NCBI GenBank assembly: GCA_022828595.1
Contig: JAKGHH010000003.1
Span: forward strand, 20,770,934-20,834,933
DNA length: 64,000 nucleotides
Direction of reading: 5' to 3'
Source: Nelumbo lutea
Taxonomy: Eukaryota; Streptophyta; Magnoliopsida; Proteales; Nelumbonaceae
The position numbers and the translations under genes are program-made. Positions 10,369-21,719 of this stretch are shown piece after piece. How positions within the stretch are numbered: position 1 is the stretch's first letter; every line of letters starts with the position of its first letter. The notes beneath the pieces were generated by a model. It did not search any database. It was given only the letters and a program-made list of their open reading frames with translations, and had not been told where the DNA came from.

Positions 10369-11817
10369 ATGGCGGAGGTTTCAGATCTCCACCTCTCTGT
10401 AGAAGATGACGAGGAAGGAGTAGAAGATATTGAAGATCTAGACTCTGTTCCTTACTGGTCCAACGACTTGGATCATGACGACATCTACGCCTCTGATTCC
10501 GACCCTTTCTCTCCCCGTCTCTCCGAATTCGTTCCTTCAGATCCGTCTGTTCATGCTCAGGTTTTCTTCGATGGGGATGACGTCGACGAGCGGGAGGCCT
10601 GCGTTCATATTGGCGATGGAGACAGCTCTGATTCCGATTCCGTCGCCGATGTGAGTTACTTCAACCATGAAGATCGGGTAAGCTTCGTTATGGATTTGTT
10701 TGAACGCCGCGCGGAACAATCTCATATTGTTGGTAATAATGATAGGGTGGATAACCCGTTTTCGGAAACCCTAAACGACTCGAATTTTAGGGTTTTTGAG
10801 GGGAATGATGAAATCGGCTCTAATTTTCTTGACCTAGGGTTAGGACTGGGGTTGGCTCTTGATAGACATGCTGGGGAGGACGATGACAACGATGGGTTTA
10901 TGATTCGGGAGCGTGGGGACGATTTCTTCGTGGGTAGACGACCTTCCGTCTCTGAATCTGGTGATGATTCGAACTACCGTTCCTTGGACCCATATGAGGA
11001 GCGCAGTCCTCGGCTTGTTAACATTGAATCTGATTCTGGCGATGAAGAGGTGGGAGTCTTGGGGATTGATTTGCAATCTGGGGATGATGATGATGATGAT
11101 GGGTTGGATCGAGCTCCTGATGATCTGGGTCTTCCTCTTTGTTGGGATTGTCTCCATCTGGAGGATCAGAGGGACGCCAATGAAGATTTTGAGTGGGAGG
11201 AAGTGATTGATGCGAGAGAGGTTCTAAGTATGGTGATAGATGCTGATGAAGAGAGATCAGTTTCAACTGAAATCCATGAAGTTCGATCTGAAGAAGAAGC
11301 GGGTGAAGACAGGGAAGAAACCATGAGGAATTTGGAGTGGGAAGTACTTTTAACGGCCAACAACTTGGAGAGGAACCAAGAATTAGAACACGAGGAATCT
11401 TACCTGGCTGATCCTGATGCTTACATATATCCGGCAGAGTATGAGATGATTTTTGGACAATTTGCAGAAACTGAAGCTTCTCTGAGGGGTAGTCCTCCTG
11501 CTGCAAAAACTGTTGTTGAGAATCTTCCATCAATCTTTTTAACTCAGGAAGATGTGCAGAACAACAATGTCCTTTGTGCAGTTTGCAAGGATGAGATTTC
11601 TACAAGTGAACAAGCAAAGCGGCTCCCGTGCTCCCACCACTACCATGGAGACTGCATTATTCCATGGCTTAGCATTCGTAATACTTGCCCTGTTTGTAGG
11701 TACGAGTTACCTACAGACGATCCTGATTATGAGCGGAGGAGGACCCAAAGAGCTGGTCATCGCCTGTCAGGCGATTCTCAGGTCAGAAATGATTTTGAAA
11801 TATTTCCCCAACACTAG
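10369..11817 (+). CDS. RING-H2 E3 ubiquitin ligase, single exon
   Basis: An uninterrupted 482-codon frame. The first ~340 residues are strongly acidic and low in complexity (runs of D/E and S, for example DDDDDD near residue 240), without transmembrane segments. A conserved stretch, PAEYEMIFGQFAETE, precedes the RING. The RING-H2 finger is C403-x2-C406-x14-C421-x-H423-x2-H426-x2-C429-x10-C440-x2-C443, with the W433 expected at the E2-binding surface, so all eight zinc ligands are present. Known proteins of this layout (the CIP8/RNF126-like class) transfer ubiquitin from an E2 to soluble targets; the substrate here is unknown. The start is the first ATG after an AT-rich leader with a TATA-like TATTTAAA at 10325. 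An AATAAA lies about 155 bases after the stop. No frameshift or missing residue is seen, so it looks functional. Confidence 0.93.
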   Translation: MAEVSDLHLSVEDDEEGVEDIEDLDSVPYWSNDLDHDDIYASDSDPFSPRLSEFVPSDPSVHAQVFFDGDDVDEREACVHIGDGDSSDSDSVADVSYFNHEDRVSFVMDLFERRAEQSHIVGNNDRVDNPFSETLNDSNFRVFEGNDEIGSNFLDLGLGLGLALDRHAGEDDDNDGFMIRERGDDFFVGRRPSVSESGDDSNYRSLDPYEERSPRLVNIESDSGDEEVGVLGIDLQSGDDDDDDGLDRAPDDLGLPLCWDCLHLEDQRDANEDFEWEEVIDAREVLSMVIDADEERSVSTEIHEVRSEEEAGEDREETMRNLEWEVLLTANNLERNQELEHEESYLADPDAYIYPAEYEMIFGQFAETEASLRGSPPAAKTVVENLPSIFLTQEDVQNNNVLCAVCKDEISTSEQAKRLPCSHHYHGDCIIPWLSIRNTCPVCRYELPTDDPDYERRRTQRAGHRLSGDSQVRNDFEIFPQH

Positions 11818-11970
11818 GATGTGCAAAATGTAGATACAGTTTCTGGAGAGAGAGTTCATTTCTTTTTTTTTCTTCTTTTTGTTTTTGTGACAGCAATAAT
11901 GTTGTTGGTGATTTTCATCCTTTCTGAGTAAGAATGTATGTTTCAGATTGCAAGTGTAGGATCTTTCTAT

Positions 11971-11976
11971 TAAATA
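11971..11976 (+). terminator. Poly(A) signal AATAAA for the RING gene
   Basis: AATAAA in the context TTAAATAAATGTC, about 155 bases after the stop codon: a plausible near-upstream element for 3' end formation. Confidence 0.45.
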
Positions 11977-12589
11977 AATGTCACATGATGTCTGATTTGG
12001 GTGTACATGGTTTGCTTGTACACCTACCCATATCATTTGAAATCAAATGTAGGTCTTGAGAATCTCTGTACATATGGTCATTACCATTCGTTTTTATGGT
12101 TTATTTTTCACATTATATATCTTGTTTTCAAATTCTCATGGGCATTAAGAGTATGCATCCTCAGGAAAAATGTGGATAATCCATTGGACAAAGCATTTGC
12201 TACTCTTTGTTATGTGGGATGATTTTTGTTTAGGGAAATCTTCAATGAAACCCACCTCACAAATTTTTGTTTGTCTGTACAGTCACAACAAATTGTAAGT
12301 TTCAAATCCTCACTTTATGACACTGCACCCTCCTTTGTATTAGCATCAATTCCCCTCATTGTCACTGTTCTCAACTGTACAACGTAATAAAAGTTTGTTG
12401 AATGGGGGTAATTGAAGATTGGCCATTTTTTTTTTAATACTGTTGAACGGTGCAGCTGTACTCTGTCAAATGCTACAAACCTGAGAGAGAGTTAAAATTA
12501 GCTTTGCATCTTCTAACACAAAATTGCAGCTTAGGATTATGTTTTAATACCATATCGCCCAGCCAAGCAATTTTGTATACTGTCTTATA

Positions 12590-13122
12590 AAATGTTTTTA
12601 TATTGTTATTTTTTTTGAGACTATAATTATAAAATAGACATTATTAAACAAAAAATATTTATTTTTCGTGTTTATAAACTAATTTCTTATTATTATTTTC
12701 TTATTTGTTAGGGTTTAACTAACACAAATATTGCTAACTGCTGTATTGAAGCCCCAAAGACTTCAAAATCTGAACTAATAAGGCAAGAACTTCATATTTT
12801 GTCTAATCAACACATTTCTTCTTCCATCTTCTTTTCTCTTTTTCCTATAACAAAAATAGGGGTACAGCCCCTATATATATTTTTTTAATTTTCTTTTGTT
12901 TAGTCTTTTTCTTCTCATAAATATGTTGATTTTCTGAACATAAACTTGAAGTATATAATTTTCTTATGAAAGTTATGAATAGTTATTGAGAAAAGATGGT
13001 TATGGAACTTAGGGAACTACCCTAGAATATGTGGTTTTTCTCAAAAATAATCCATCCCCTAGGCACAAGGCACCCCTTGGTTGCCTAACCTTGCCTTGGC
13101 GCCTTGAAAACTATGTGCATAT
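12590..13122. mobile_element. Truncated MITE related to 51966-52648
   Basis: Shares its order of phrases with the 51966-52648 element: TACAGCCCCTATAT, AAATATGTTGATTT, then a GGCACAAGGCACC region. It ends in GCGCCTTGAAAACTATG, equivalent to that element's right TIR. The left TIR is not visible, so this copy is truncated. Confidence 0.5.
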
Positions 13123-13286
13123 TATCTTGGTTGGTGCTTGTACCTTACATATTTCTTTTTTATTTTTTTTTTGCATTTATTCTAGTTTTTTTAAAAGCAA
13201 GAAGTAGAACCAAAGCCAAAGGGTTCCTAGTGTGTGAGACACAAGGTGCAAGGTGAAATGTATGCTTGAAAGAAGTGAGGTGCCAC

Positions 13287-13516
13287 TAGGGATGCAAATG
13301 GATCGGATCGGATTTGAATCAGGGTATATTTGAATCCGATCTGAATAACCAATTGGATCTGATAGGACTCGATCTGAATTTGAATCTTATTGGATCTTTG
13401 GATCTAATTTGATCTGGATCCAATCTGATTTTTGATTGGATCATAGAATCTAATCCGAAGATCCAACCAAGGGTGATCTGAATTCGACCAAATAGATCCA
13501 TCCATTTGTACCCCTA
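13287..13516. mobile_element. hAT-type fold-back MITE, GGATCGGATC family
   Basis: Ends TAGGGATGCAAATGGAT and ATCCATTTGTACCCCTA are inverted over about 17 bases. Flanks GGTGCCAC (13279-13286) and GCTGTCAC (13517-13524) agree at six of eight positions, fitting an aged 8-bp hAT duplication. The 230-bp interior is a degenerate array of GATC-containing words facing its reverse complement. Confidence 0.8.
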
Positions 13517-14296
13517 GCTGTCACCTTTTGTACTAAAAGAAAAAAAAAAAAACTTGGTACGCAGGAATATATTAATAGAAAGAAATATAATAATTTAAAG
13601 TGCTGGTAGCTCTTGTACGTAAGTTCAAGTCGTACATGGACTAATTGTTTAAATGTTGAGCATCATATAACATCTTACACCATAAGCGCAAAACTGTCAA
13701 GTAAAACCAAGTTTCATTCATTTTATGTTGATCTAACTCACTTGACATGATAATGTCTATTAGGATGCATGAACCATGAGAAAAAGATTTGCTCTGCTTG
13801 AAAGGAAAGAAATTTTGGGTGTGGTTTAAATGTTTCAATTTGAGTTGGTGGGCCTCAAATTTGGGCTTCAGGTAAGGCAGGCCACATGAAAACTTCAGAT
13901 GAGAGAATATTTTAATTCTGGTAATTACTTTTACAGAACCAACACTTTTAAAACAAAATAAACTTGTAAGGGAAGGCTTTAGATCCTGAGAGTGTTCCAA
14001 AAGAGGTTTTAAAATTCATGATAGAAATTTGTATACTTGCCAATTTGCATGCTTTTATTTATCAAAAGAAAAGAAAAAAAATTGCTACATTTGCAAAATC
14101 ATGTTATTTTTGTTGTACAGGGCAGTTGTTTTTGTCCCAAAAAATAAATATTGGCGAATACCTAAAGAATGATAAATATTAAGGTTCAATTTGGAAGGAA
14201 TATAAATACAAATATGTGTGTAAAGCCTTGTTTTCTGTATTATTTAGTATGTATTTATGCTCTATTATTTAGTATGTATTTATAGCTATTTGAATG

Positions 14297-14770
14297 TGAG
14301 AATGTGATGGAGGCCCATCCCAAGGCCCACATCACTTTAGGGGCGGCAACTCATTGGATAAGGATAAGGGCTAGAGATAATTCAAGAATTCAAGATCCAT
14401 CAAGAATTCAAGAATTCTAGATAATCCAAGACTCCCAAGATTCATGGGTTAGATCTAAGAAGATTCAACGGTGAAGATCCAGCTAGAAGAGTTCGATCTT
14501 ATCAAGACCAAGATCAAGAAGAGTTCGATCCAGCTATGAGATTGAGATGTTTAGATCAATTACAGTTTTCTTTCCTAGTTATTCTAATAATTTCTAGATG
14601 TACTATAAATACTGCTATTGTTTTCGGTTAATATGCACTTCAGATTTTCTATTCAATTCTCGCCATCTTTTCTCTCTCCTCTAGAGATTTTCTCTTTCTT
14701 GTTTTGTTAGAAACTTGGTTCGCCCGGTGCTTGCATAGCCAGCTCGGTTTATTGCTTCCACGCTGCGTCA
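14297..14770 (+). mobile_element. Solo LTR with 5-bp TSD
   Basis: A 474-bp unit beginning TGAGAATGTG and ending GCTGCGTCA, flanked by perfect GAATG repeats (14292-14296 and 14771-14775). It has a TATA-box TATAAAT at 14604-14610 followed by a pyrimidine-rich leader, as in a plant LTR read on the plus strand. No internal retroelement sequence adjoins it, so it is the scar of LTR-LTR recombination. Confidence 0.75.
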
Positions 14771-14799
14771 GAATGGTTCGACTTGACTCGACCAGATCC

Positions 14800-15175
14800 A
14801 AAAAATTGGGTTGAGTTATGGGTCAATCCGTTGATTCGATTGTTAGAAGTTTTCACTCTTTAATTTTTTTATTTAGTCTTTACTCTTTATTGTTTACTCT
14901 TTAAATTGTTATATGTTCAAATTTTTTTATTTTATACTTGGAATTTCAAGGTTAGTTCCTTTAATTTTGGCATTTTTTTATGTAGTTTTTCTTAATTTTT
15001 TTTTTAATTTCAGTTTTTTTTTTTGGAATGACCCAAATTAACCCATGGGTCAATCCTAACCCGAACATTTAGGGTCAGGGTCTAGCATTTGATAACCTGA
15101 CCCGAAATCAACCCAAAGTGTCTTGACCCAACCCAAACCTGACCCACCCAACCCAATTGCCAGGTCTACATCTAA
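14800..15175. mobile_element. Fold-back repeat, GGGTCAA/TTGACCC family (partial)
   Basis: Repeats of GGGTCAATCC-like words on the left face ACCCAACCC/TTGACCC words on the right, across a T-rich core. The right end ATTGCCAGGTCTA is a typical terminus for this kind of plant repeat; the left terminus is not clear. Confidence 0.5.
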
Positions 15176-16215
15176 TGGCTGAAGAAATGAGTTTGAATTT
15201 TCTGCACATCCCGATTTGCACATTTTCATGCACATCCTATCATAATGTGCCAGGTCAGTCTCATACTATTAAACTCTTACATGTGCGAATTGATTAGAAT
15301 GCTGGGAGAATTTCCATTTCTTTGCTTTGATTTTTAAATATTAAAAACATTAAAACAAAAAAGAGAAGAAACATTTTCTCCTTTACTAATGGTTCTGAAG
15401 AGGATTTCTATGACCTCTCTTTCTATAATAGAGGAGAAACAAAGTAAAATATGTTTCTAATATGCAACAAAGGGCAAACAACAAAATTTGTTGTTTATTT
15501 ACATCATTGCATGTTTCTTTTCTCCATTTCCCTTTACAATAGGAGTAGCAATAGATCACTCATATCTTTTTGTGCAAAATACCTTGAAGCAGCCGGTGCA
15601 AACAAAATCTAACCTGAACTTTCTAAGCAACCACAACAGAGATGAGAACCTCCCATCATATGATTTAACTTTATGCTTGGTTTGAGTTTGGTGGGGGCTT
15701 CTATATTTGGCCGAGGCTATCATGCATCTTTCGAAGTGCTTGCAGTGCTCTAGAATGATGGAGAAGATAAGCTCCCAAATTTGTCTAAACCATCATTGCT
15801 GTGTCTTGAGTAGACTGTAGGCATCTCCTTCTTCCCATTCCTTTTTTAACGCTTTCATCCAGTTCTCTTTGTAAAAGCCTTCTCACAGCAAAAACAGAGA
15901 ACATGGGATATGGATTTTTACATAAATTTGGCTTCTTAAAAGGAAATGGCAGCAAACTCCTTGAAGAAGAAGAATAAGAAGAGAGTTTTCTAATTCTTTA
16001 ATATATTTTAATATTTAAAAGTAAGGAAACAATGCAAACGGATGCTCTTTCACATCCTTAACTAATTATAGAAATTTAATTGTGCGATGATGAAGGAGAT
16101 CCAGACTCCTGATTTACTTGAATCTTGATCACCGGCTGTTCCAACAGGATCGACAACACTCCACTGACATCGTCTGACATTGTACATTTTATACATCACG
16201 GGTTGCACTTTTATG

Positions 16216-16636
16216 TATAGGTATGTCAATTGGATTGGATTTTGTACAATCCGATCCAGTCCAATGTGAGTCCATTATAAATGGATCAGGTCCAATCCAA
16301 TCCAATTCAATGAATGTTTTGGATCAATTTGGACTGGTCTAATTCAATGTTTGGACTGTTCAATCTGTTCAAATTCATTTTTATTTAGATTGGTTTCGAC
16401 TCAAATCCGGTCCATTCACACATATATTCTTATCTTATATTAATAGACTAGATATTGACTTAATCCAACCCAATCCAATATAAATTTGTTACAGGCAGAT
16501 CAGGTCCAATCCAATCTAATAAATATTTGGGACCAAATTGGTCCAATCCAATATGTCTTGTTGGTCTGTCCAATCCATCCAAATTGATTTTAGACTGGAC
16601 GGGGTCCAATTCAAAACCGGTCTATTAACACCCTTA
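16216..16636. mobile_element. hAT-type fold-back MITE, GGATTGGA family
   Basis: Flanked by a perfect 8-bp target duplication CTTTTATG (16208-16215 and 16637-16644). The ends TATAGGTATGTCAATTGG and TATTAACACCCTTA are decayed TIRs. The 420-bp interior is made of CCAATCC/GGATTGGA variants in head-to-head arrangement around an AT-rich centre. Confidence 0.82.
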
Positions 16637-16644
16637 CTTTTATG

Positions 16645-19600
16645 GTGGTTTCTAGTTTCATAGTGTAATCATCTCACTATGTGCAATACCGGATCAAGTT
16701 GGTAGGGTGTGGGAAGGTGTTTCATTGGTAGGAGATCCCAACTCGATTTGCTTCATGTTGAAGGATCTAAAAGAAGGAAATGCCAACAGAAAGAATAAAA
16801 GGGGAAAAAATGGTGGAAAAAAAAAAGGTCTTTATGGTGGGAAAAGATTAGAATTTATTCTATAGCAGACAAGTTGTTCAAATGATTGGATGAGAGAGAT
16901 TTCATTGAGCAAGAAGTTGAGAGGGTGTGGGGAAGAAGGCACAAGAGATGTGTGGAGTAGAGATGGTTATGTACCTAATTTTGCACCTGTATTTGCAGCA
17001 GAGCACACTAGTGTGTTAGCTGGCCTGTTTTACATGTCTATGTTCACAGCAGATGGAGAGTTGTATATGTGGATTGGATGATTTTATTTTATATTTTTTG
17101 GTATTCTTATTTCTTCTTCTTCTTATTATTTTTTGGGGGGGAGGGGTTTAAAATAGGGTTCTTTGGAGTTCAAATCTGCACCCCACAATGTCCCACAGCA
17201 CATCCTTGCCATATATTGAGAACATCTTCCTATGAAAATCATCATCATCAGGAGATATTCTGTGAGGCGCCCCCTTGTGAAGCGCAGATGTGAACTCGGT
17301 TCTGTGTTCACGAGGCTAAAAAAAAAAATGGAAGCGTCCGTAGTAAAGCATCAGAAATCAAGCATACTCTTCAGCCCAAATATTCCTCGGCTAAAAAGTG
17401 GGCCTTTGTGTTTTGTCGGACACATATCCCATTTCTTTTCCGTTGCACCTTGCATTCTTGGGCCTTTCATGTACTTTCTCCATATTACTCGCGTATACGT
17501 TTTATTTATTTATTTTTTCTTTTGGGGGAGGAGGGGCTAAATTACAGAGTCGGAGACTACCACTTACTTGTTCATCGGCCGAGCTGGGCCTTAACAGAAA
17601 ATTATTATCCCGAGCTCAGCAAAAGTTGATTATATTGGATTAGATCACTATTTTGCACTCCCAAAGCAAAATACTTTCATCCAAAAGTTGGATTAGACTA
17701 CTGTTTTGGAATATAAATGTTGGATTAAATGTACAGAATGACAATGGCGTGGACTCAAATACTTGAGAATGATTCCGCTCATACTGCCACTTGAATTGAC
17801 ACATGAGAGAGAGAGAGATCTTAGTTGATAGAGAATTGATGAAGTTTCCCGGAGATAGGCCAGTTTACAATAAACGAAGACTTCCCAGCCCCAGCCCGTC
17901 CAATTGGGCTTCAGCTCTGTCATGGCTACTCTGGAAGACGAATAAGGTTGATCTTTTAACCCAGTGTACTGAATTTTACGGTTCAATCCAAATCACATTC
18001 TTCTTTTCCATTGAGGCTCCACACTCATTGTCAGCAATTTCCATTAGTTGCCTTTCATTCTTAAGGCTTGAAAAATATATAGAGAAAGGATTATTTATAA
18101 CATATGTTAGAGAATAAAGCCTATTCTGGAACCTCATTTAATAGCTTAAGTTCTTTGAGATGGTATCTGAGTCGCTTTGACCAAGTGGTATAGTATTCGA
18201 TCCTAATTGTTTCCTATTATAATTAATTAAATGAGTTTCTATTTGTCCACCTTCAATTCTGATGAACTTTTGTGTGAGAGGGCTTGATTGAAAATAAAAA
18301 CCTAATCAGTAACTTTACCTAATAACTTAAGCTTTTAGGTTAAACAGTTCTTTGAAAATATAATTTTATACACATACCACTCTAGTTTATATTTTCAAAA
18401 CTTCATTTGGATGGATTGAATTTGGGGATGAAAATAGCCCTTAAGATTCCATTTCAGCTGTTTGTGAGCATTGTTGTATGAGTGGATTGGAAATCCCTGG
18501 GGTTCCACTAGAATGCCAAATTCAAAGCCCATAATCCCGTGTTGATGATTTTATGCCCACCCAAAATGGACCCATATGATGAAATCCATATATTCGTAAA
18601 ATTGGCTATTCAAATTCTGCCTCAAAACCCAAATCCACCCAGCTCCAAAACACAATCTAAGGAGAGAAAGTCATTTCAAACTTCCTTTCTCGGATTTCTC
18701 CAAGGGGCTGCTCATTAAGAAAATTGCACAGTTCCGTTCCTATAGCTTGGTTAGAGTCAAAAAGAAAAACAAAATAAGTTGCTTGTAACTGTAGCTAGGC
18801 TTGAAATCAAACCCAAATAGAAGTGAAGTGGCCCATACCCTTTAAATCTGGAACAATGTGGTTGGATTATGAGAATCAAGAGGTGGGAATTTTGGCAGGT
18901 TTCCACAAGGCATTCCACTTTACTTTGCTTAATTGATATCTTAAAATCGCCTTTCCACAGCAATTCTCCATGTTTCATCCCTATAACCTTTTTTGTATTG
19001 CAACCCAAACACGGCCTTAAAAAAAATAGGACTTTGAATCTGTAGAACAGATAGATAGATAATATGAATGGGTCATATCATTATCATCATCCTCCCTCCA
19101 CATGTCTGAGAAAAGGGGAGACGTTCCCCGAAGGTTTCCGGACATGCTTTCCACTCACAATGAGCCATCAGTTTTCAACGTTGAAGGAAAAAAAAAGCAC
19201 TTCTCTCTCCTCTCCAGAGAATTGTTATCAGAGAGGGAGAGAGAGAAAGAGATCCCTCATGTTCATCATTAATTTGGTTGAAATTAAACAAAACAATCTT
19301 TCTAACTTCCAGAGCTATGGCTCATGGCTCATTAAACACACTGGACCTTACAGCATCTTCTTCATTGCTTTTTCTTTTTTTTTTTTTTTGGTGAGTGGTT
19401 TCCTCTGAACAATCATCTTCTTCTAGACATCTACACTACAGTACCATCTATAAACTTCACAGTTTGATTCGATTTTGTGATTTGTGACCTGGCTGGTTAA
19501 CCCAAGTACCAAGATTTGGTTCTGCCATTAATTTGATTCGCTGCTGTTCTGTGAATCAGAGGAATAGGTTCAAGTGAATCAATTCGTGGTTCGTGGATGG

Positions 19601-19679
19601 ATATGATGGCCATATGGGAACCTGGCAACTTATGAGGCCCAAGAATTGTTTCTGGTTTGGAGAACGATGATGTCCCAAT
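16645..19679. other. Intergenic stretch with MITE-like debris
   Basis: Short open frames at 16890-17081, 17232-17643 and 17803-18117 have no recognisable domains and are not called. The 18125-18360 stretch has inverted TAATAGCTTAAG and TAATAACTTAAG phrases plus GATGGTATCTGAGTCG, which recalls plant retroelement repeats with a tRNA-Met-like primer site. The phrase CCAAACACGGCCTTA near 19004-19018 is typical of a hAT MITE end. Confidence 0.45.
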
Positions 19680-20095
19680 TAAGGGTGTCCATGAAAAACC
19701 GAAAAACTGAAAAATCAAACTGAATCGAAAAAATTGAATCACAAATTGTGGTTAAATGAATCAGTCGATTTGGTTTCGGTTCGGAATTTTTGAACAACCG
19801 AATGATTGATTTGGTTTTCGATTAACCTATAAAAAAAATTCGATAATTAACCGAATCGACCGGTATATATATTTATATGTATATTTTATATATAATTTCT
19901 ATGTATTTTATATAAATATATATATTATATATTATAAATATAAAAAACCAAAAAACCAAAGAACTGAACTGGTCAAAAACCGAAATCGGTAAATCGATTC
20001 AATTTCGATTTGATGAAATGAAAAAACCGATATCACTAATTCGGTTTATAAAAAGGGGCCATGATTCGGTTAAGTAGCTGAACCGTGGACACCCA
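19680..20095. mobile_element. hAT-type fold-back MITE, GGTT/CGGTT family (second copy)
   Basis: Ends TAAGGGTGTCCATG and CCGTGGACACCCA are inverted. Left and right arms carry the same AACCGA/TCGGTT words as the element at 5894-6367, with a TATATA-rich core. The target duplication is no longer recognisable. Confidence 0.7.
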
Positions 20096-20847
20096 CGTTT
20101 GATCATGGCTGAAGTAGCTGAACTGATTCACTTATTGCTACGTCTTTTAGTGGATAACCAAGTGTTTAGGGATGTAGTAATGAGGAACCCAATGTAATTC
20201 ACCCTCTTCAATGGCTTTATTCACTGAAAGACAAAAGAATAAGCCATTCTGAATGTCTCAGGTCCCTTCCCTTTTTGGACCCTAGAAATAAATCCATCCT
20301 GTTCCATACCCTGATATTCGCAAAGATCCGTATTGTAAAAATATATCCAACATTTTTATCCGAATCCGAAAACAATTTGGCCAAGACATGTGGCATGTGC
20401 TGGAACCGACCCATGAGCTGGACTGGAGCAGGACCGGTGTACAAAATTCCAGTATAGATTTGGACCTCTACATTTGGATCTGGATCTAGCTGGGTCCTCT
20501 CCGAAGGACCGAAGCCAACTCGCTTTTTGGGCCCTGTTCACTCATTGTCCTTTTATGCTTTAGAGGCCCATGGCCACTGTGGCTCGTGGTGCTAGCATTC
20601 GTCATATTCGTCTAAACTTGTGGAACATATATGCGCCTTCCGGGATGTCAAGTCAACGAAAGCACAATTTAGGAATTGTTGTCGATTGAAGTATAAGACA
20701 GCCAAACGGTATCAGAAACTGTTATTTTATACTAAGTTCTCAGACTGGAGAGACTATTTGGCCCGTTGGATGCCAACAGAAGAAGCACAGAATGTTACGG
20801 CTCAGCTCTTTTCAGTTAGCTGTGGCAGTTCTTGATTCAACCTGCCA

Positions 20848-20951
20848 ACCCACCTTTTCAAAATTTCTGTTTGTGTCTAAATCAGACCTGACCCGAATTA
20901 CCCACCTTTTCAAAATTTCTGTTTGTGTCTAAACCAGACCTGACCCGAATT
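20848..20951 (+). repeat. 52-bp tandem duplication
   Basis: Two copies of a 52-base unit starting ACCCACCTTTTCAAAATTTC, one base different, followed by the start of a third copy. The unit ends in CAGACCTGACCCGAATT, a fold-back-repeat word. Confidence 0.9.
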
Positions 20952-21050
20952 ACCCACCTTTCTCATTGGTAAACCCATTGACCCAATTGCACCAATTGTT
21001 TAATGCAGCCTTGGATAAGCTCCCTATGCTATGCCAATGCTTCTACAACA

Positions 21051-21340
21051 TTTAGGCTGCTTTTGGTTGCATGTAAAATGAATTCCTCAGAAAATGCTAT
21101 TCAATAGGAAGAATGAACTACTTTTACATGGGTGTCAGTTGAATCGAGAAACACCAATTTCTTCTTGGAAAATGACTTATCAAAGAGTAGAAAGGATGTC
21201 ATTTTCCTACAATTACCCATTTTGAAAAATCATTTTCCTTCCATGGTCATTTGCTTAGAACCAAACACTGCAAAAAAGCATTTTCCATGAAAATAAATCG
21301 TTTGCCTCTTGCTTTAAGTGCATCCAAATGAAGCCATTAT
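21051..21340. mobile_element. Candidate hAT-like MITE
   Basis: The left text TTAGGCTGCTTTTGGTTGCA and the right text GTGCATCCAAATGAAGCCA are imperfect inverted repeats. Internal phrases also pair (CATTTTCC with GGAAAATG). No TSD was confirmed. Confidence 0.45.
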
Positions 21341-21554
21341 CAATATCAAACCATAGACCCGACAATTAAAAGTTTAAAGCTCCTCAATCTTCTTTTACAA
21401 ATTTCATTTGAATAAAGAAACCCACATGATGACAAACCGACAATGACACCCACACTTATTAATAGGTTTGGTGGTTTCTCTAATTGACTAGAACACTTAT
21501 TGGATTGAGTGGCACATACCCACAACTTTGTTCGGACAGGTGTTCTGTTATTTT

Positions 21555-21558
<4 letters not shown>

Positions 21559-21614
<56 letters not shown>
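21559..21614. repeat. (GA)n microsatellite
   Basis: About 28 uninterrupted GA units. The open frame across it is a low-complexity artefact. Confidence 0.95.
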
Positions 21615-21615
<1 letters not shown>

Positions 21616-21719
21616 CTGAGTAATTCAACCCAATTCAATAAATCAATATACAGTATGTTTCAATATATTGTCCCAAGGCAATTTAGCTGGAACCAAAATC
21701 CAAATTATTAACAAAAGGG

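Noticed and set aside
10840..11533. Several open frames on other strands and frames over the RING gene
   Set aside because: They are shadows of a GC-richer, well-supported coding frame with a complete RING-H2 finger.
16890..17081. 63-codon plus-strand open frame
   Set aside because: No recognisable domain, no promoter or splice context and no conserved feature; chance length is sufficient.
19064..19408. 114-codon plus-strand open frame with a hydrophobic C-terminus
   Set aside because: The hydrophobic tail is a T-run artefact, and the rest is spacer-like with a GAGA repeat.
21559..21614. CRISPR-like or other regular array
   Set aside because: It is a simple GA microsatellite. No array of repeats with unique spacers was seen anywhere in the window.
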